The position numbers and the translations under genes were made by a program. Below, piece after piece: positions 1-11,620 of a stretch of DNA of 64,000 bases. The stretch is from Plazaster borealis. Lineage: Eukaryota; Echinodermata; Asteroidea; Forcipulatida; Labidiasteridae. The notes under the pieces were generated by a model that ran no database searches, was not told the origin of the DNA, and saw only the letters and a list, made by a program, of their open reading frames with translations. Positions within the stretch are counted from its first letter, which is position 1, and the number at the start of each line of letters is the position of its first letter. The DNA is taken from the NCBI GenBank assembly GCA_021014325.1, contig CM037467.1, forward strand, positions 3,348,001 to 3,412,000, written 5' to 3'.

Positions 1-844
1 TAAAAATAATAATCAGAGTCCAACAGTTTGAGCGTTGAGTTACCATACGGTGTTGGATGTTGTTAGAGTGAGGAAGGAACCTAGGAAATCCATCCAGTTA
101 AAAGTATTATACAGGATTGGTAAGGATACAAAAAACATAGTTTAATTTTAGTCTGAAAGCTTACTGATGATGAAGTTTATACTAGAACCACTTTTTCTGA
201 GAAATATTTCCCTCTGAAATTATAATGTCATAATCGAGAAAACTGTTTCTGACTAAACTTGAAAGAACGCAACGGCTGATTTTGGTTGTTACAACCAAAA
301 TTTAGGACAATGTGTTTACATGCTGAAAATTGTGCATGGTTTTGCACTATTTTCTCTTGACTCACACAACGGATTAAGGCCAAATTTTCACAGGTTTGTT
401 ATTTCATGTATATGGTTAATCACACAAAAATTGAACACTGTCTGCGACTATTTTGTCAGCTCTACCAATCCTGTATAATACCTTTAAAGGTAGCATTGGT
501 GTTTAGAAGACTAAAAATCATTTTCATTATCCAGTTTGTAGCAAACATTTACCTGTGAAAACTCTGTCAAACTAGGGTGGTCAAAAATACAAAAATATTT
601 TTATATATTTATATTTTCAGTTTTACGTACGCTCCATGCAATTTGACCTTTGATCGGTGTGGAACATTTTGATTGAATATTAACCATGAATGTCAAGCCA
701 TCAATCCAAACTGCATTGATTGTATTCTATTCAACTGTTCGTACAATTTGTACACATCTTTGTTGGTGGAACATACTTAGGGGCTTGGTGTTTTCATTGA
801 TTGCTTTGTATTGATTTTTTTCCATTTTTATTATTTTTTCGCAG
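1..844. other. Intron of SLC38A11 upstream of first visible exon
   Basis: No coding exon is visible here. The acceptor gcag at 841-844 shows that this is intron. It holds a TTAA-flanked inverted-repeat element (102-483), annotated separately. The rest is AT-rich sequence without recognisable signals. Confidence 0.7.
102..483. mobile_element. TTAA-flanked terminal-inverted-repeat element (MITE), copy 1
   Basis: The left end reads AAGTATTATACAGGATTGG and the right end, reverse-complemented, reads AGGTATTATACAGGATTGG. Each end is bordered by TTAA (98-101 and 484-487). This is the target duplication expected of piggyBac-type transposition. There is no transposase coding capacity, so it is non-autonomous. 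It is related at its ends (AGG...TTGGTA) to the copies at 18496, 42138 and 54296. Confidence 0.75.
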
Positions 845-3800
845 GGTTACCGTATGCTATGAAGAAGGCTGGGCTACCATTAGGAATTATACTTATTCTG
901 TTAATAGCTGGAGTTACAGGTAAGGAAAAAAAAGGACGAAGTTACGGAAAACTTTGATGAAATAGGGACATGGCAAAAATGGACAGTGCCAAAGTGTTCT
1001 CTCTGATTTAAAAATGCGTGGCCCAAATTTTTGTCAAAAAAATATTGTTGTAAAGAATTTTTTTCTGAGAACAAATTTTGATAGATGATGCTGTTTACAA
1101 AATGAACATATAAAAACTTTCGCATAATTACGCCACGGACAATGCACAAAATGCATGTAAAGGCGATTCATACTCCCTGTGAATGCGAATGAGAAGCAAA
1201 TATTGACGTCACAAATTCGCAACGAATAATTCGCAAGAGTTGCCCCGTGCTCAACTTTTGCAAATATTCGCAGCGAAAACAGAGTTGCGACGTCAAATTC
1301 ACGTCAAATTCGCTTCGCATTCGCATTCCCAGGCTTAACACACAAAATTGTTTGTACATGGCTGATGGGTACCTGCGAGGGTAGAGATTGTTGCTCTGAA
1401 TGACTAGCAATATGTGTGCCCAATGGCTGTTGGTGCTGCATACTCCTAAGGAGTTGAGATGGTTTCAGGAAGGCTTAGGGCCCAATAAACAGGGGTTATA
1501 CTTGTATAAGGCGCTCTTAGGGGCCCACGTGGCTTGGACAAGCGCATCAGGCCTGCTTACAACATTGAGCTGGCAGAAATTAGTTTAATTTAATAAAAAA
1601 TAAATCTCATTTTCACTTTTTTCCCCCCAGATTATTCACTTCTTCTGTTGATCCGTGGTGGTGAGCTCAGTGGAACCAGCTCTTACCAGGGCCTCGTCCA
1701 GGCCACTCTGGGAATACCTGGTTTTTACTTTCTGTCTTTCATCCAGTTCTGTTATCCGTTTGTCGGTGAGTACTTCAGGACTGCACTTTGCTCTTGAAAC
1801 AACTTGCTAGTTTTCCTTTGTCAGAGAACTTTCTTTGGTTCAGGAAGTTGTAAAGTTGTCCAGGAAAAAAAGGCATCAAGGCAAAAACAACAGCAAAGTG
1901 TAAGGCCGTGTTCGAATTAGCAGCTACAGCTACGGCTATGGCTAGATTTCCGCGTCATCATGCGTTGAAGAATCAGGACGTCCTTAACAACGTACCTAGC
2001 AACAGCCGTAGCTGTAGCTGTAGCTGCCAATTCAGATACGGCCTAAGAGCCAGCAATTTCATTAGTTGATTGGAGGTCTGGTATTTGGTTTGAATTTGTC
2101 TACAAACTGGGCCCAATTTAATAGAGATGCTTCAGCACAAAAAGTAGCTAAGCACAAAGTAGTTATACTTACCAGAATAAGGTTACCAGCCAAAATACCA
2201 TGTCACATGTACAATTTATGACTGGTATCCCGCTCCTTTTTGCTTAGCAGAAAATTGTTAAGCAATATTTCCTGATTAAGCAGCTCTATGAAATTGGGCC
2301 CTGGGCAAGACAAGACAAATGTTGCTTGGTAGAAGTTGGATATGAATCCACACCACGTTCCTTGTAACTTGACCCCCCCCCCCATTAAGGGGAGACCTTC
2401 AGGGTGTGATGGTGGAAGGGAATGCCCCACTTAGGTTATGGTTCCTGTCATGAGGGCATGCTCAGAACTTCAAGAGGGACTCCGAGGTCTCATTCAGTTT
2501 TGTGATCCACTCATTTTCCAATAGATAGAGTCCTTACGAAAATGGGAAAAATTACAAGTCTCTAATCTCACGTTAAAATGGTGTAAAGTGCCACTGTGTT
2601 TGATATCCTTCAAGTGCAATTTTGGTCAAAATCTAAGAATGTTTGATGACGTCACATTTCAAATAATATGGTCTGTACATTCTTGTACAGAGAATTTTCA
2701 TTCCTGAATTCTGATGATATTCTATTAAAACGGCTTTGAATTTGAGCTCAGTGTCTGCTGCCACCTAGTGTCTGGAATTTTCAAATTTTCGCTTCTCAAA
2801 AAATCTTTTTCTTGCTTTATTGTCTGCCTTGTTGGTATAAAGTAACAAAGTTCTTTCAAATTTGTTTCTCCCTTTTCAGCGATGATCGGCTACAACGTGA
2901 TCATTGGCGACACACTCACGAAGGTGTTTGAGCGATTATTGTCTGGTGAGTAAAATGGCTTCCAACCCCCCGGTGATAAATCTTTGGACCATGACAGTAC
3001 CAAGCAACCTTGTTCCCAGGGGGATCGATCTCACCGCGCCATTTTTCCCATAGCCCCTGGAATTGATGAATTAAAATGTGCTAGAATCTAGCCACATTTT
3101 AATTAGGCCTGTGGCCGATCCACTCTACGCACCCGTTCAAGTATGGTAACCCGCAAAAGAGGCATCAAGTCGAAGAGCAACTGGTCCCGCCCTCTCATTA
3201 TTCTTTGAACTTGTGATATGTTTAACTGTTTGCAGTTTAGGTTGACCATGTAAAAACATGATTCATTTGAAATGGAACTGCGTCAAAATACTTGCATTTT
3301 GACAAGCGCGTACTAAGCGTCCTACAATCGGTTTGAAAGTTTTTAACAAGCGTGCATGCAAAGTAGTCACTTTTGGTAGCCAATCAGCGCTGTTTTTCAT
3401 GGTAGCGAGGCTGAATACCAAGTTATTCAAGCACGAGCTCTGCACTGGAATTTTGTTGAACCAATGTTTTAACTGCTTTTTTACTTTTTCAGCGGACCAC
3501 GTTCTGGCGAATCGGTATTTTATCATCAGCCTCATCACGGTACTGATTTCTCTTCCCTTCTCGCTGTATCGCAACGTCTCCAAACTTGTTAAGGTATGCT
3601 TCTTATGCCAAAGAAATGTCTTAAAAACTCTGATTGTTGTTTGACAATTTTGTGTGTGTTCATTTTGAGTGAAAACACCAAGTGTAGGATACTATTGGAT
3701 AGCACTTTTCTTACTGAATTCAAAAATATCCAACGTGCCCGATTTTTTTTTTAGAAAAAAATAATTATTTTGTTAATTAATCATGAGAAATATTACAATT

Positions 3801-6800
3801 TTTTCCTATGTTTCGTGCAGGTGGCCATAGTGTCTATTGTGCTTCTTGCAGTACTCATCATAATAATGTTTATCAGGGTTGGAACTCTACACATGTAAGT
3901 ATGTCAGTTTAGATGTAATCTTAAAACTGTATGACCACAAGAGGGCGCCCTCTACTCAATTTTCAGTGGCAAGACAAGAAACGGCGTAACATTTTTGCAA
4001 AATTACTTTTTACTTTCTGTTTTGCCAGTCCGCACACGGATGGAGCGTGGAACTTTGCCAACTTCCAGTTCACCGAGTCCATTGGGATTATTACATTCGG
4101 TAAATATATTTGTTTGTTTCCTTCTGAGTGTGGGTCAGGCAAACCCGATGACTTTTAACAAAAGGTACAATGGGTTCTTTGGTTGAGTTGGAGAGTGTGT
4201 ACAAAAACAGTGGTAGCTGTTGCCAAGAAGTTAGTACAAATAAAAGAGGGACAATGGAACCCAGCTGATACAATACATTGTTATACAACCCTGGATGAGA
4301 TGACAACGTTTTGACTACGTTGCACGGACGTCAGATCTTGAAATGATTTCCAACCAATGTTGTACATTGGGTGCATATTGGCAACGTTAACGAAAAGGGT
4401 TCATGCGTAATGTTTTCACCACATTGTATTTTGGTATTATTATAAAGTGGTATTTAAGTTGATTCAACAACGAGGAGCGTTCCCATCACATGGGCATCTA
4501 AGGATCGATCTGAAAAGTACTAGTCATTAATTGCATTTAAGTGAGATTAGTGTCAAACAACAGTGGGAGGAGATTCTGCCCAACCCCCCCCCCCCACCCC
4601 AGCATTCCAAGCCGTGGACAAAATCTTCTAGAGAAACATTTTCCCCTGGTAGGATTTTCTATCCTCACTTAGGCAATGTTGCTCCCCACTAAAAACTAAA
4701 AAAGTGATCGAGTGATCAGCAACACCGGAGCTCGAGTCCAGTGCGCTTTGGACTGCTTGGCCAAGACACGCCATTTATGACAACAGTTCAGTTTTCCTTT
4801 GTAATCTCGTCTTTCGGCTTGACATGACAATTTCATTTATTCTTTATCATCTCTTCCCTCCAATCTCAGCCTATATCTGCCACCACAATTCCTTCTTGGT
4901 CTTCACTTCATTGGAGACACCGGACGCACACAGCTGGTCGAAGGTCACACACTCGGCCGTCGTCATGGCAACCTTTTTCTCCATCTTAGTTGGCTTGGGT
5001 GGATACATCACCTTCACTGGTTACACCCAAGGTCCAATGCCATAATTTTTTTACAAATGCCTAAGACAAAAGGTTTTATATTGCAGTTCCTTAACATGAA
5101 TAGGCCTATCATTTTATATTTTTTAATGTTTTGCTTATATATAAATGCTTAATAAATCATACCAAAATATTGTGTCTTTTTCAATAATTATTATTGGGCA
5201 ATTTCAAGCAGTTAAAAATGTTGTGTGTGGAGTATTACTTTGATTTTTGTTAAAAGTCTTTTTATAAAGACTCTACTAGGGTCGAAACGCGAGGCCAGGG
5301 CAAGATAGCTCTCAGTTTGCAGAGCACCAACTCTCAGTTGGTACATCCAGAGGTCGCAGGTTCAAATCCTGCTCCAAGTTAAATTGTCTTTGTTCACCCG
5401 AAATTGATAATATAATTCCAGTCAGTTTCCCTTGTGGTTTATTACTTGATATTGATTAATGTTTTGGTTATTTTTCTACAAAAGGTGACGTTCTGCAGAA
5501 TTACTGTCACACAGATGATCTCGCCAATGTCGGAAGGGTTGTGTTTGCTGTCACCATCGTCTGCACTTACCCTTTGGAGTGCTTTGTGTGTAGAGAGGTG
5601 ATTTATAAATGCCTTAATCCTACCCATACAAAAATGTTCTATTGAATTATATAAAAAGGTTTATAGAGCTCTATAGAGCTCTATAGAATTTTATAATTTT
5701 TCTATAGAACGTTTTATAGATTTTTTTTTTCTATAGAAAACCTATAGAAACTCTATAGATTATAGTTTTCTATAAAAGTCTATAGAGATTCCCAATATGC
5801 TGTTTTGTACACATTTGAACATAGATTTCTATAAAATCTTCATGTGCATTTATGTTTCTATAGATGTGCATATTTATAGAGATTCCTACACAAAGACTGC
5901 ATATTTTCTAAAGAAGTCTAAACATTTCTGAAAATGTGTGTTATCATTTCTTCTTTTAATGGTCACCTTTTTAGGCCCCATACGAGCTCATCAGACATTC
6001 TTGGTCAGTTTGTAACCCCAAAACAAACATTGAATGCATTAACAAAAGGCAGAATCACAGTTTGGGCAAAATTCTGGGGAAAATGTGGTTTATTTATGAC
6101 CCTCTCATGACCTAAAAGAACCACCCTAGGCACCTCTAATCCCCCTTAATCCCTTCATATATATAGCCTTCAGGCATAATATTCTTTCTGTATAATCTGA
6201 TTTCCGTTTTGGTTTTTTCTCTTTGGTTAGATTTTCAGGCGCGTGATTTCTCAGAATTTTCCGAGATTTCAGGATTTTCTCAAAACCTCCTTTAGCCTTC
6301 AAATTTTCCTGAAAATGTCATCTTTCATTATACCCACATCATTTAGATTCAAACAGGGAGGACATGCTTCAATGAGTCACATCTCTCTATAGAAGCCTTC
6401 ATATTTTGTTGAGGCTGTACCTTACGCCCAGTTTATCCCATTTTTATCCCTAATTTTGTTTGTTATAATGCCTACACCAATTAGATTCAAACAGGGAAGG
6501 CATGGCTTAATGAGTCACATTTCTCTATAGACGCATACATTTGTCTATAAAAGCATATAAATTCTGTCGAGGCTGTACCTTACGCCCAGTTTATCCCATT
6601 TTATTCCTAAAAAGTTTATTTTTTATAATGCCTACATTAATTAGATTTAAACAGGAAGGGCATTCCTCAACGAGTCATTATTTCTCTATAGAAGCATACA
6701 TTTGTCTGTAGAAGCATATAAATTTTGTTGAGGCTTTACCTTACGCCCAGTTTATCCCATTTTATCCATAAAAATTATATTTTTCATAATGCCTACATTA

Positions 6801-8129
6801 ATTAGGTTTAAACAGGGAGGGCATTCCTCAATGAGTCATTATTTCTCTATAGAAGCATACATTTGTCTATAGAAGCATACACATTTTGTCGAGGCTATAT
6901 CTTACGCCCAGTTTATCCCATTTTATCCCTAAAAATTCTATTTTTCATAATGCCTACATTAATTAGATTTAAACAGGGAGGGCATTGCTCAATGAGTCAT
7001 TATTTCTCTAGAAGCATACATTTGTCTATAGAAGCATATAAATTTTGTCGAGGCTGTACCTTACGCCCAGTTTATCCCATTTTATCCTACAGGTCCTTGA
7101 GAATTTTATTGTGCATCATGGGTGGGCGACCTCCCCTCAGCCCATACAACGCCACCTGATCCTCACCCTTGTCCTAGTGGGATTAACCCTGGGCTTCTCC
7201 ATGAGCACATCGTGTCTAGGAATCGTCTTATCCATTAACGTAAGAACAAAAAGCGGCCAAAAAAACAAAACATACTGGAAACCAGCCACAAATGATTTAC
7301 ATCATTAGGTCTTTTGGCTGGTAACCTCCTCTAGCTAATTTGCTTGTAAAGGTTGACTTTTTGGATTATACGAAATTTGAGGAGCTAATGCAGAAAATAA
7401 TGCTAAACAAAGTTGATTATGGGAACCGGCCACAAGTAATACATTTCACAAAGCATTTTGGCTGGTAACCTACTTCTGCTTATCACAAAATAAATGTTCT
7501 GTCTGTGAACTGATTGAAAATTCTATAATCTAAAACTGTAAATATCGCCATTATTAATCCACAGGGGTTATTTATTGCCAGTTCATAAGTTGATGGCCTC
7601 CCTGGTGTACTGCATTTACATTAAAGTTTCTATGCTGAAGTGGTCATAAAACTGTCAGAGCTTTCATTTATGCCATTCTCAATCCACAGGGACATATGGC
7701 TGCTACCGTTCTATAATATTAGTTTTCACCAAGCTGATTTAGAAAAATTTGCCATGGGTAGTTTTTTTAACATTTCTCCTTTTCTGTTTTGTTGTTGTTT
7801 ATTTTTCAAACCATCTACACCTACACCAAATAATGGCAGTTAATCATTGAGTCTGTGCCGTTCTGATTCCACAGGGGATAATAGCTGCTGTTCCATTAGT
7901 CTTCATGCTCCCTACGCTTTGCTACATCCGGCTGGCAGAAGGTCACTGGTACTCACTCAACAAGGTTCCCTCCATCATCATCTTCTGCTTTGGGGGTCTG
8001 GTCTGCATCTTCGGCCTGGTGACAATTTTCGTTGATCCGTCGAGCTCGAAGTGTAACAGCAAGGATCTGCCTTACTGCATCAGCGATAATAGCACAGCAC
8101 TACCCACGACTATGTATACCGCCTCATGA
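845..8129 (+). CDS. SLC38A11: SLC38A11-type sodium-coupled neutral amino acid transporter (5' partial)
   Basis: Multi-pass membrane protein of the SLC38/AAAP family, expected to move neutral amino acids across the plasma membrane; substrate is inferred from family only. Coding exons read in phase: 845-919, 1631-1765, 2880-2945, 3493-3593, 3821-3894, 4029-4099, 4870-5031, 5485-5597, 7093-7239 and 7875-8129 (TGA). They give about 399 residues, and the first exon opens inside a codon, so the N-terminus (roughly 40 residues in the family) is upstream of the window. Recognisable family blocks are GLPYAMKKAG at the start (TM1), GTSSYQGLV, FSLYRN, CHHNSFLVFTSLE, GYITFTGYTQGD, YPLECFVCREV and CLGIVLSINGI. 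Hydrophobic segments recur throughout and the C-terminal tail is short, polar and cysteine-containing. The donor after 5031 (gtccaa) is poor, but the joined reading frame TQ-GD fits the family. The gene converges with RIF1. Orthology to A11 rather than another SLC38 member is from remembered similarity. Confidence 0.92.
1150..1340. repeat. Palindromic MITE-like repeat in SLC38A11 intron
   Basis: Imperfect inverted repeat: GAATGCGAATGAG near 1182 is mirrored by TTCGCATTCGCATTC near 1314-1328, with internal repeats of 'aattcgc' and 'gacgtca'. No coding potential. Boundaries are approximate. Confidence 0.5.
1340..1590 (+). repeat. Fragment of tRNA-derived SINE body
   Basis: Contains 'gggtacctgcgagggtagag' and 'gctgcatactcc...aaggagttgag', shared with the full SINE at 52171-52518. 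The tRNA-like head is missing, so this is a 5'-truncated copy. Confidence 0.55.
1901..2046. repeat. Palindromic MITE with 'tagctgtagctg' arms, copy 1
   Basis: Starts TAAGGCCGTGTTCGAATTAG and ends with the near reverse complement (AATTCAGATACGGCCTAA). The arms carry CAGCTACAGCTACGGCTATG and its complement. Related copies lie at 33168-33292 and 35703-35830 in RIF1 introns. Non-coding. Confidence 0.65.
2109..2301. repeat. 'GGGCCCAATTTCATAGAGC' hairpin MITE family member
   Basis: Both ends carry GGGCCCAATTT / AAATTGGGCCC, with 'ggttaccagccaaaatacca' and 'gactggtatcc' inside. This is the most abundant repeat family in the window, with about a dozen full or partial copies. Non-coding. Confidence 0.7.
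4715..4772 (-). repeat. tRNA-derived SINE head fragment (minus strand)
   Basis: On the minus strand it reads 'ggcgtgtcttggccaagcag', matching the GCCGAG-type A-box start of the Leu/Ser-like SINE seen whole at 52171. Truncated. Confidence 0.45.
5275..5460 (+). repeat. tRNA-derived SINE, second family
   Basis: Contains an A-box-like 'atagctctcagt' and a perfect B box GGTTCAAATCC (about 5360-5370). A conserved tail follows: 'tctttgttcaccc', then 'cagtcagtttcccttgtgg'. The same modules occur on the minus strand at 30121-30420 and 33395-33640. Confidence 0.7.
5655..5890. repeat. CTATAGA-rich degenerate simple repeat
   Basis: Dense iterations of 'ctatagag', 'ctatagaa' and 'tttctatag' in the intron before exon 7093-7239. 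No coding signal. Confidence 0.7.
6340..7092 (+). repeat. Tandem array of ~140-160 bp units ending at a splice acceptor
   Basis: Five units begin with an 'attagat(t/c)(t/c)aaacagg' block (near 6341, 6480, 6640, 6801 and 6961). All contain 'tttctctatagaagcata' and 'cttacgcccagtttatcc'. The fifth unit runs straight into 'ttttatcctacag', the acceptor of the SLC38A11 exon starting at 7093. An open frame across the array is repeat-derived, not a gene. Confidence 0.85.
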
Positions 8130-8956
8130 TGGAGGTAGCTCATGGTGTTTGAACGGGGTATGTTATTACCCTGGTGGCAAGAACAAGTCTCCAATCGAGG
8201 TTATGGTATCACTCTAAGGGGATAGTTTATTTAGGTGATCGTGTATTAACATTTCGTTGACAAATGTGTGCTCCCTTGTATGGATTCAATACTGCACAAA
8301 CCATCGATGAGGCAGGCCTGCCAATCTTAATATATTTTTATTTTGGTGTTGTGTAAAATGTATGGCCCATTTTCACATTTGAGCAGAGATTACTGCTATT
8401 AGCGAATCTATTTGCTAAGCAAAATATTATCGAGGCGGCAGTCACAACAATGTGAATGACAAGGTGATTTAGCTGGTGACCTGAGTATTAAGCAAGATTG
8501 GTCTGTGCTTAGCAAATTGGGCTTTGATTGATTTAGGTATAGGCACATAGTAGATATACTAAATAGTCAAAGTATAGTATTTATCTTTTATAGCTTTCGA
8601 TATGTAAAAACATCTGAATAGTGTGGTGCCTAGACTGTGACAACACTCTTATATAAAGCTCACCTGGCCATTGAAATAACATTTCAAAAGCCTTTTCAAA
8701 ACACCAGGGCCCAATTTCCTGGCTCTGCTTAACGCAGAGCTCAGCACGTCCGCTCAGTGCTTGCTTTCTTTTGGGAAAAAAGAGGAACAACAAACCTGCA
8801 CACTTTTTATTTCTTTAACTTTTTAGTCGCCCTATTTTGTTGACGACACAATTTTTATAAAACAAATGCAGTTATTTTGGATCACAACTTTGTTTAGTTT
8901 TGCTGTGTTTTTCGTTGTATAGGAAAAAAATGTGTTTCTCCTTAAGTGGTTGAAAG

Positions 8957-8962
8957 AATAAA
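8957..8962 (+). terminator. Candidate poly(A) signal for SLC38A11
   Basis: AATAAA about 830 bp past the stop codon, the first reasonable hexamer downstream on the plus strand. No cDNA evidence; alternatives further downstream are possible. Confidence 0.3.
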
Positions 8963-9326
8963 ATAAGATGTATACTCTTAGATCATAGAAATCGATGTGT
9001 CAGTACAAAAACGTATCTCCTAAGATGCATTTACGTGAGATGAGAATTTTAGAGCGAGATACAAACGTTTTTGCACTATCGAGACCTTTTTGCACTGAGG
9101 CGACAAAATGAAACTTAAAGAATTCTGGGCTCACTTGTCGTCTGCTGTGCATGCCCTCTATGTCAGCCGTGGACATTGAGTGTCGATACCATGTGACATG
9201 CCTGTGAACCAGATCAGCCAATGGGAAAGCTGAAATATGCCATACAGCTAAAATGGCAGCATGTGCAAACTGCCTCAAAGCAGACACAATACATTTGCAG
9301 GTTAGATTTTCTGTGTTTTTTATTTT

Positions 9327-9395
9327 ATGCAAAAAATAGTTAATGGCCTGACGTTTCTAGGGTTGAAACGTCAGGCCATTAACTATTTTTTGCAT
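9327..9395. repeat. Perfect 30-bp inverted repeat with 9-nt loop
   Basis: Left arm 9327-9356 (atgcaaaaaatagttaatgg and ten more bases) is exactly complementary to 9366-9395. The loop is 'ctagggttg'. It sits in the likely SLC38A11 3' flank and would form a very stable cruciform or RNA hairpin. Confidence 0.85.
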
Positions 9396-11146
9396 TTATA
9401 CCATAGGTCCTTTTGGTTGGTAAGCAGTTTGCAACAGCTAATTCTATTTTATTTTTTATTTTATATCCTACATTGTGCTTCTGTGGCATTTATTCAAAAA
9501 ACATTGTACTTAAAAAATGTTGGTGTACAATATGATGTTGTGTTTTAAGTTGCTTGTAAATTTTGTCATATTTGAAAACGCGAAATGTTATTGTATAGAT
9601 ATATGTATGTATATTTGTATGTTTTATCAAGAAAAAAATGTATGAAAAGGTCAACGGATAAACTTATAACTGCCTTTTTTGTGTGTGTGTGTGGGGGGGT
9701 TCCATCCTAGAAAATATGCACTTCGGTGGTGCAGACTAAATGCTGTGTAAAGATGGTGCAATAAGGCGGAAGTGTAATTGTTCATTTAGGGGCATTTTCA
9801 TTGCAAAAATTTACTTTGTTATATTTGGCCCGCCACATCGATATTAGCATGCAAGAAGGGAAATAAGTTGTGCCACGCAAAAACAGGGCACCGGCCGAGG
9901 CTAGGGCATGCCAATTCCACTAAAAATTGTCTTGTGACCAGTTTCCTTGTGACCAGTAATTATGTTAAACAATGTATATTGGCAGAGTATATAACGCTTT
10001 CAACATGTATCCACAGATCCTATGTGTATAGATTTGTAAAAGTCATTGAGCAATATTAACGTATGTAACTAAGAAGAAGTGTGTACTTATTTATTAGAAT
10101 ATTTATAGCTTTGAAAGGACTTGAACAAGTCTCTTGTGGGTGAAGAGAGGAGGGCTTTGGCTGTAGGGCATTGGCTAGAACTGTAAGCCACTGCTGTAGC
10201 CGTATTTCAGAGTTCGCCAGCCATATTGTCTTTCTGGAAGGAATAAATAGTCGGGTCCCTTTCTGATATATTGATAATTAGTATTCAGTAATGCAATTGC
10301 ACACAGGGAGCAAGACCAAGATGAAATCATATAAGCTGAGTATTCACATGTAAAACAACAACAAAAACTGACAATTACCAAAAGTTGTTCTGTTTCTGAT
10401 TGAACATTTGTGCAATTATTGTAAAAGATGTGATTAATTTATAAAATTGCATATTCATATATTTCAAGAGAAGTTTCTTGTATTCTTGTGGAACTAGGAG
10501 TCTTAAAATGTATTAATATGTATTACTATGTAGGATTTATGAAAATTCATCACCCAAGTGGAAGAATCATGAATAATCATTATCTGAAGAGGAATAGTCT
10601 TTCATGTCTCAAGGATAATCAAGATTGACTATGAAGCAGGATCTTGGAAAATAAACAGGATCATGAATATTCATTTATTCAAAAGAAATCATGAAACTTC
10701 ATACAGATTTGTAAAATCTACATATTCAAAAGGTAGATTTGAATATTAATGAGTTACAAAAATGAAAGAGTATTTATATATTAACAAAGCGTCATCAATA
10801 TTCATTGATATATTTTGACAAAAGAATGTAATTCAAAATAAAGCAAGAATGATGAAAAAATAATCGGTGCGTGAAGAAGCAATGAGGGCTTGTAAAATTT
10901 ATGGTAATTATTAACTGAACTAATAATGTATGCATCATAATTAAGAGCCAAATTTGTTGTATGCCAAAAGACATTCTTATATTGTTAAGTCTAGGCCTGA
11001 ATCTCAGTGTGCTTCTTGGTTGAAGTCGTCATGAAATCCCTAAAGGAAGGGAAGGTCAGAAAGAGACGCTAAAACTCGGGGCTGTTTTGGCGACCCCCGA
11101 CCAAAAACATGTTTAAGCTTCAGTTATTGGTTAAATGTTTTCGCAC

Positions 11147-11306
11147 ATTCCGACCAAACCATAACCTAGTTGTTGGCCCGGTTAGGCTTGGTTTCAAGAT
11201 GGCAGATTGTACAATCTTGAGAAAATATTCCGACCAAACCATAACCGAGTTGTTGGCCCGGTTAGGCTTGGTTTCAAGATGGCAGATTGTACAATCTTGA
11301 GAAAAA
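11147..11306. repeat. 80-bp tandem duplication, two units
   Basis: Units at 11147-11226 and 11227-11306 differ by very few bases (e.g. 'cctagttg' versus 'ccgagttg'). Each contains 'ttcaagatggcagattgt'. The near identity indicates a recent event. The long minus-strand and plus-strand open frames here follow the repeat and are not genes. Confidence 0.85.
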
Positions 11307-11383
11307 CGGAATTTTTTTAGAAAGGAAAAAACTTGAATCATACCAATCCAGTAATGTTGATGAAATCTTAAGACTAAATTCCA

Positions 11384-11620
11384 GGGCCCAATTTCATAGA
11401 GCTGCTAAGCACAACAATTTGCTTAGCATGAAATTTCTTCCTTGATAAAAACAGGATTACCAACCAAATTTCCACGTGATTTTCAGGATAAGCAAACAAC
11501 AGCTGAATACCAGTAACAAGCAATATGCAACACATGGAAATTTGGTTGGTTGTTTTTATCAAGGAATAAATTTCATGCTAAGCAAATTGTTGTGCTTAGC
11601 AGCTCTATGAAATTGGGCCC
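11384..11620. repeat. 'GGGCCCAATTTC' hairpin MITE, young copy
   Basis: Arms start GGGCCCAATTTCATAGAGCT and end with the exact complement. The complementarity runs on for most of 90 bp. Nearly identical to the copy at 55207-55450, suggesting recent activity of this subfamily. Confidence 0.8.

Noticed and set aside
6863..7308. Plus-strand open frames over the repeat array and exon 7093-7239
   Set aside because: They arise from tandem-repeat units and out-of-frame readings of the SLC38A11 exon.
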